36,629 bases of DNA from Comamonas sp. lk (GTDB lineage Bacteria; Pseudomonadota; Gammaproteobacteria; Burkholderiales; Burkholderiaceae_C): positions 1 to 36,629 of the forward strand of contig CAMBNY010000027.1 of NCBI GenBank assembly GCA_945869165.1, written 5' to 3'. The notes under the pieces are model-generated. The model was given only the letters and a program-made list of their open reading frames with translations. It did not search any database and was not told the DNA's origin. The position numbers were made by a program, and so were the translations under genes. This document shows, one piece after another, positions 34,301 to 36,629 of the stretch. Numbering within the stretch: position 1 is the first letter of the stretch; each line of letters starts with the position of its first letter.

Positions 34301-34330
34301 GACCCGCAAGGAGTGCGTTACCGTGTCTGA
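31316..34330 (+). CDS. soxA: Sarcosine oxidase alpha subunit
   Basis: This 1004-residue subunit has an N-terminal ferredoxin-like region (TFTLDGSPFQGFAGDTLAST) with HRPRGILGSGVEEPN, then an NAD-binding Rossmann domain starting VLVIGSGAAGLAAALQAARAG near residue 178. The C-terminal third is a GcvT-type folate-binding domain. The Rossmann domain gives the non-covalent NAD+ site known for TSOX, and the GcvT domain channels the methylene group to tetrahydrofolate. Length agrees with the roughly 965-1000 residues typical. The ATG at 31316 overlaps the soxD stop; an earlier in-frame start at 31214 lies inside soxD. The soxG start overlaps its end. Confidence 0.97.
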   Translation: MNAPQTAQGGKQRIASGGRIDRSKPLTFTLDGSPFQGFAGDTLASTLLAHNVHLVGRSFKYHRPRGILGSGVEEPNALFTLGDGGTREPNIAATVTELEQGLRARTQNAWPSVSLDFMAINSLLSPVFVAGFYYKTFMGPTRKAWMLYEHFIRKAAGLGASVADFDIHRYDYHNDYADVLVIGSGAAGLAAALQAARAGADVMLVEQDFELGGALLNCPAASAQVQWLAHMLQEIKATGRVRLFTRSSAFGIYDGNTVGVIERSAPGIADPEFGVPRQRMRTVRAKAIVMACGAIERPLVFGGNDKPAVMLSSAVGAYVNRYAVAPGRRALFCVNNDAAYADAMSLAQSGAQVQLVDLRPTTAPALLTAANSVGITVHHGSAITQVSGFQRANTVRIEGFDSNTGRVMGGAAHHEVDLVAMSGGWTPTVHLSSHRNVKPVYRSDIACFVPGAFDRAQFGAGSMVGEQTWDGAIASGWTAGAQAAGVLSLHSSGDAPTLQDGFGMAFVPAGPLRSDQSGGKLFVDFQHDVTVDDVELAHCEGYVSVEHLKRYTTLGMGTDQGKTSNLNGMGVMATARGLNVSLAGTTTFRPPYTPAALGALAGRNVRGHFQPERLTAMHDWHLAHGGVKMEAGYWLRPLWYRTHGATLSEAYKAEMEFVREGVGIADTSTLGKIDVQGPDAAEFLDRVYVNGYSKLAVGKARYGFMLREDGIVMDDGTTTRISETQFFMTTTTAQAAKVMSHLEFLLQVVWPELRVTVASVTDQWAAMSIAGPRTREVLQAAFPHLDFADASLPFMGLSDTHGNGPLEGVALRILRLTFSGELAYEIFVPTHHGLAVWEHLMAAGKPWQLRPYGLEALGSLRIEKGHVVGSEMDGRTTLGDMGAGRMASQTKDFWGKALSHSPHLQKPDRPSLVGLEAVDPAQPPSNGSILFFADDAIQGHGRGHVTSTTFSKTVGKAIALGLLQGGTAHVGQEVVAASPATGRQYRLRVVEPCFIDPQGVRYRV

Positions 34331-34931
34331 TGCCATCGCCACCACCAACGCTGCCCCCAACACCCGCAGCCAGCCCACGCGCAGCGGCCAACTACAAGTG
34401 CATTTGCGCGTGCAAAAACTCTCCAAGCTGACGCAAATTAGCACCTGGTCTAGCAGCATAGGCGCGCTCAGCAGTGCGCTGCACCGCGCCCTAGACTGCG
34501 AAGTACCACTGCACACCGGCCAGCTGGTGCCCTGCGCGCTGGGCACCTTGATGCGCAGCGGCCCGTTTGAGTTTTTATTGGTCGGCGATGCTGACCAAGC
34601 CCCCAGCGACCGCGTCCCCCTGCTGCGCCAGCATGTTGGCGCCGACATAGGCTCCGTGCTGGACCTGAGCCACGCACGTGTGCGCGTCAGCGTGAACGGC
34701 GACAAAGCGGTAGAGGCTTTGTCCAAACTCTATGCGCTGGACTTTAGGCCAGCTGCCTTCGCCCCCAATAGCTTCGCCCTGACCGGCCACCACCACATCC
34801 CCTGCTTGCTGCACCGCCTGGATGCGCAGCACTTTCATGCTTACTACTTCACTACCTATGCACGCGGGCAGATTGATTTGCTGGCCGATGCGGCGCTGGA
34901 GTTTGGGGTGGATGTGACGCAGGCGGGCTGA
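34323..34931 (+). CDS. soxG: Sarcosine oxidase gamma subunit
   Basis: This 202-residue protein starts at a GTG at 34323, eight bases inside the end of soxA, with AAGGAG about 9 bases upstream. Reading from further upstream would fall inside soxA and is rejected. The C-terminal half shows LLRQHVGADIGSVLDLSHAR and the ending AYYFTTYARGQIDLLADAAL, typical of SoxG, the small gamma subunit. It closes the soxBDAG operon. The next gene, hicB, is convergent and its stop lies 13 bases away, with no obvious terminator between them. Confidence 0.9.
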   Translation: MSDAIATTNAAPNTRSQPTRSGQLQVHLRVQKLSKLTQISTWSSSIGALSSALHRALDCEVPLHTGQLVPCALGTLMRSGPFEFLLVGDADQAPSDRVPLLRQHVGADIGSVLDLSHARVRVSVNGDKAVEALSKLYALDFRPAAFAPNSFALTGHHHIPCLLHRLDAQHFHAYYFTTYARGQIDLLADAALEFGVDVTQAG

Positions 34932-34944
34932 ACCGCGCTAGGCG

Positions 34945-35340
34945 CTAGCGCATCGCAGATCGCGCGGCTTCAACTAAAAAGCCGCTGCGGCTCATACCCT
35001 GGGATTTGGCGTAGTCGTCGATACGCGTCAGCATCAATCGCGGCACGGTGATGTTGATTTTTTCGGCTGGCCCCAGGTATTTTTCGACCGGCACATCCAC
35101 CACCGCCCAGACCCAACCCGCATAGTCTGGGTCGGCTTGCCAATGCGCCAAGCCGCGCGGGGCGGGAATGTGCGCACCATCTTCAATCAACACCTCGACA
35201 TGCTGCTCAATTGCCTGGCGGGCGTTTTCCATGGCCTCTTCCATGGTGTCGCCGGCCGAAAAACATCCTGGCACGTCGGGCACCGCCACGCCCCATGCAG
35301 TGGTATCGGTTCCGGGCTCTAAGGCAATCATGAATTTCAT
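34945..35340 (-). CDS. hicB: HicB-family antitoxin
   Basis: This 131-residue protein has the HicB fold: an N-terminal partial RNase H-like domain with WGVAVPDVPGCFSAGDTMEEA, and a C-terminal ribbon-helix-helix-type segment (INITVPRLMLTRIDDYAKSQGMSRSGFLVEAA) that would bind the operator. HicB proteins neutralise the HicA mRNA interferase and repress the operon. AAGGAAAG lies before the ATG. It follows hicA after 12 bases, the usual toxin-first order. Confidence 0.93.
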   Translation of the reverse strand: MKFMIALEPGTDTTAWGVAVPDVPGCFSAGDTMEEAMENARQAIEQHVEVLIEDGAHIPAPRGLAHWQADPDYAGWVWAVVDVPVEKYLGPAEKINITVPRLMLTRIDDYAKSQGMSRSGFLVEAARSAMR

Positions 35341-35352
35341 CGGGCTTTCCTT

Positions 35353-35535
35353 TCAGAGCAGTCCAGCCTGCTTCTGTAGCTTGTGCAGTAAACCTACCCC
35401 CAGGTCTTTTTTCGGGTGCGGAACGCTGATGTGGCCGGGCTTGTACGGATGCACAAATATATGGTGACTTCCTTTAGAAGCGCGCAAAAACCATCCATCG
35501 GCTTCTAGCTGCTTAATCAGCTCCCTGCTACTCAT
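35353..35535 (-). CDS. hicA: HicA-family mRNA interferase toxin
   Basis: This 60-residue toxin has the double-stranded RNA-binding-like fold of HicA. SSRELIKQLEADGW and KGSHHIFVHP are family hallmarks, with the catalytic His at residue 24. It would cleave mRNA until bound by HicB. The ATG at 35535 is preferred over the in-frame GTG at 35553. Its start lies inside the 3' end of a broken methyltransferase gene, so the hicAB promoter is likely inside or upstream of that gene. Confidence 0.93.
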   Translation of the reverse strand: MSSRELIKQLEADGWFLRASKGSHHIFVHPYKPGHISVPHPKKDLGVGLLHKLQKQAGLL

Positions 35536-35863
35536 GGTGGTTATTGTACCCACCGAACAGAGGTCTTAGCACTCGTACGGAGTCAATGATGCTCAGCCAT
35601 TGGCTGTGTTCCAGACGGTAGTCGTAGTGTTCGAAGGCGCTTTGCGTGTTGTAGGGCGGGTCGATGAATATGCACTTGACCTGCCCCCGGTAAAAGGGCA
35701 GCAGCGCCTTGAGGGCCAGCTGGTTGTCGCCCTGCACTAGCAGGTTGTCGGCATAGGGGCCATCGACATCACCATGCGCGCTGACCTGGCGCAGCAGGTG
35801 GTAGGGCACCTCTTGCGCGCTGCGCGTGGCCTGCGGCTTGTTCACCCAATCGAGAAATGGCAT
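35528..35863 (-). pseudogene. 3'-truncated DNA methyltransferase gene (type III Mod-like), N-terminal fragment
   Basis: This 111-codon fragment has the normal start of Mod-type adenine methyltransferases (MPFLDWVNK, then EVPYHLLRQ), the LLVQGDNQLALKALLPFYRG block and the catalytic motif IV DPPYNT at about residues 74-79. Full-length Mod proteins continue for several hundred residues with the target-recognition domain and the AdoMet-binding motif FxGSG, but here the similarity fades after HSQWLS near residue 90 and a TAG follows. It overlaps the hicA start by 8 bases. It cannot be an active methyltransferase. It could be a remnant left by insertion of hicAB, or its 5' part may now serve only as the hicAB leader. 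Confidence 0.85.
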
Positions 35864-36174
35864 GGCTTAGCGCTTACCCGCCCTAGCAACACCACGCGCT
35901 GCGGTTGAACCTGTGAGCAGCCTTTGTTGCGCGGGGTATCTGGGTACATGATCCATCGCCAGACTATAAACCATTGCTTTTTTTATATTGATTGACCGGG
36001 ATCGACATGCAACGCCCTTGTATAAGCCTACAGCATGCATCAACTAGCCGCCCCCAACCCCGTGAAAACCCTAGTAAAAAGTGTCTTGACAGCCCCTGCT
36101 TCCGGCCTACACTTCAAATATATTAAGAACATATTTAGACCGACTAGCCGCCATAAATTGAAGGAGTGCGCGCC
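35864..36174 (+). promoter_or_regulatory. Divergent intergenic region; promoter upstream of the DapA-family gene
   Basis: This 311-base gap has no gene. On the plus strand TTGACA at 36086-36091, a 16-base spacer and TACACT at 36108-36113 form a good sigma-70 promoter for the DapA-family gene. An imperfect inverted repeat follows at 36116-36136. The left half, next to the mod fragment, has no strong promoter; a weak minus-strand candidate (TTGCAT near 36010 with an AT-rich string about 18 bases on) could drive mod/hicAB. Confidence 0.55.
36116..36136. promoter_or_regulatory. Candidate operator (inverted repeat) for the DapA-family gene
   Basis: The arms AAATATATT and AACATATTT form an inverted repeat with one mismatch around a 3-base centre. 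It begins 3 bases after the candidate -10 box and 39 bases before the gene start, a place where a repressor would block transcription. The regulator is not in the window; GntR and similar families often bind such AT-rich dyads. Confidence 0.5.
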
Positions 36175-36629
36175 ATGAACAATCCCCGCTGGAAAGGCAT
36201 ATTTCCCGCAGTCACCACCAAATTCCACGCTGACGAGAGCCTGGACTTAGAGAGCACGGCGGTGCATCTGGACTTTCAGATTCGCAACGGCGTCCACGGC
36301 ATGGTCACCTGCGGTTCGCTGGGCGAAGCCAGCACGCTGACGCTGGAAGAAAAGCTGCTGGTCGCCAAAAATGCCCTAGAGGTGAGCAAGGGTCGGGTGC
36401 CGGTGCTGGCCAATATCTCGGAGACGAGCACGCGCGAAGCCATCCGGTATATAGAAGGCGCTAACAAAATTGGCGTGGATGGCTTTATGGTCATGCCCTC
36501 GGTCATTTACGTGGCCGATGCACGCGAGGCCATGCAAAACCTGCGCACCATGGCCGCCGTGGCACAAAAGCCCATGATGATTTACAACAACCCGGTGGCC
36601 TACCGGGTGGACCTCAAACCCGAGCACAT
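36175..36629 (+). CDS. DapA/NanA-family aldolase or hydro-lyase, partial (5' part)
   Basis: The first 151 residues are visible; the gene runs off the window. It belongs to the dihydrodipicolinate synthase superfamily of Schiff-base lyases. GIFPAVTTKF opens the barrel, TCGSLGEASTLTLEEK corresponds to the G[S/T]TGE substrate-binding motif, and YNNP near residue 142 carries the family's catalytic Tyr. The Schiff-base Lys would be beyond the window edge. AAGGAG lies 8 bases before the ATG at 36175. Housekeeping DapA usually lies elsewhere; this one has its own regulated promoter and may be a catabolic member such as the hydroxyproline pathway deaminase (pyrroline-4-hydroxy-2-carboxylate deaminase), which I cannot verify. 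Confidence 0.85.
   Translation, partial: MNNPRWKGIFPAVTTKFHADESLDLESTAVHLDFQIRNGVHGMVTCGSLGEASTLTLEEKLLVAKNALEVSKGRVPVLANISETSTREAIRYIEGANKIGVDGFMVMPSVIYVADAREAMQNLRTMAAVAQKPMMIYNNPVAYRVDLKPEH

Noticed and set aside
34932..34960. A GC-rich partial palindrome (GCGCTAGGCGCTAGCGC) between soxG and hicB.
   Set aside because: It overlaps the hicB stop and has no T-run on either strand, so it cannot be called a terminator.

Overview
The window looks like the chromosome of a betaproteobacterium of the order Burkholderiales, probably Comamonadaceae-like. This is inferred from the moderately high GC content, the xseB-ispA-dxs gene order followed by a divergent Rieske oxygenase, the lysine-rich SWIB protein, the TakP-type TRAP binding protein and the overall protein flavour. 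No rRNA, tRNA, CRISPR array, insertion sequence or prophage was seen. The only clearly mobile or degenerate patch is a truncated DNA methyltransferase gene fused to a hicAB toxin-antitoxin pair near the right end.

Layout. (1) 1-1430: the 3' end of a probable TRAP transporter large-permease gene (+) converges on a TRAP solute-binding protein gene (-) across a shared bidirectional terminator. (2) 1540-4711 (-): xseB-ispA-dxs, a housekeeping isoprenoid operon. (3) 4923-7970 (+): a Rieske non-haem iron oxygenase, an EamA/DMT exporter and a two-domain sulfurtransferase, ending in a strong terminator. (4) 8102-22022 (-): a run of about 14 kb of polyamine genes on one strand. In transcription order these are agmatinase, a PuuB-like oxidase, a PuuA-like glutamylpolyamine synthetase, a SpuC-like aminotransferase, a lipoprotein PotF with PotH and PotI, a second PotF with PotG, PotH and PotI, and a coiled-coil porin. 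Only one ATPase gene serves the two binding-protein/permease sets. (5) 22079-23765 (+): a second EamA/DMT transporter whose start appears coupled to a 16-codon leader ORF, a hairpin-rich non-coding stretch, and a SWIB-domain protein with a histone H1-like tail. (6) 23852-34931: a methylated-amine module. An FAD oxidoreductase (-) is divergent from a MttB-superfamily methyltransferase homologue, a dimethylglycine/sarcosine dehydrogenase-like GcvT-domain flavoprotein, and heterotetrameric sarcosine oxidase soxBDAG (+). (7) 34945-35863 (-): hicAB behind a 3'-truncated mod gene. (8) 36175-end (+): the start of a DapA-family aldolase/hydratase gene with a visible promoter and a candidate operator.

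How it fits together. Region 4 would take up polyamines through the outer membrane (porin) and inner membrane (two Pot systems), convert agmatine to putrescine, and feed putrescine into both the gamma-glutamyl and the transaminase routes. Region 6 would strip N-methyl groups stepwise from a betaine-like compound to glycine, passing one-carbon units to tetrahydrofolate. Both regions suggest a heterotroph scavenging organic nitrogen such as polyamines, betaines and sarcosine. The most interesting open question is the MttB homologue: it sits with folate-linked demethylases but has no corrinoid protein gene beside it.
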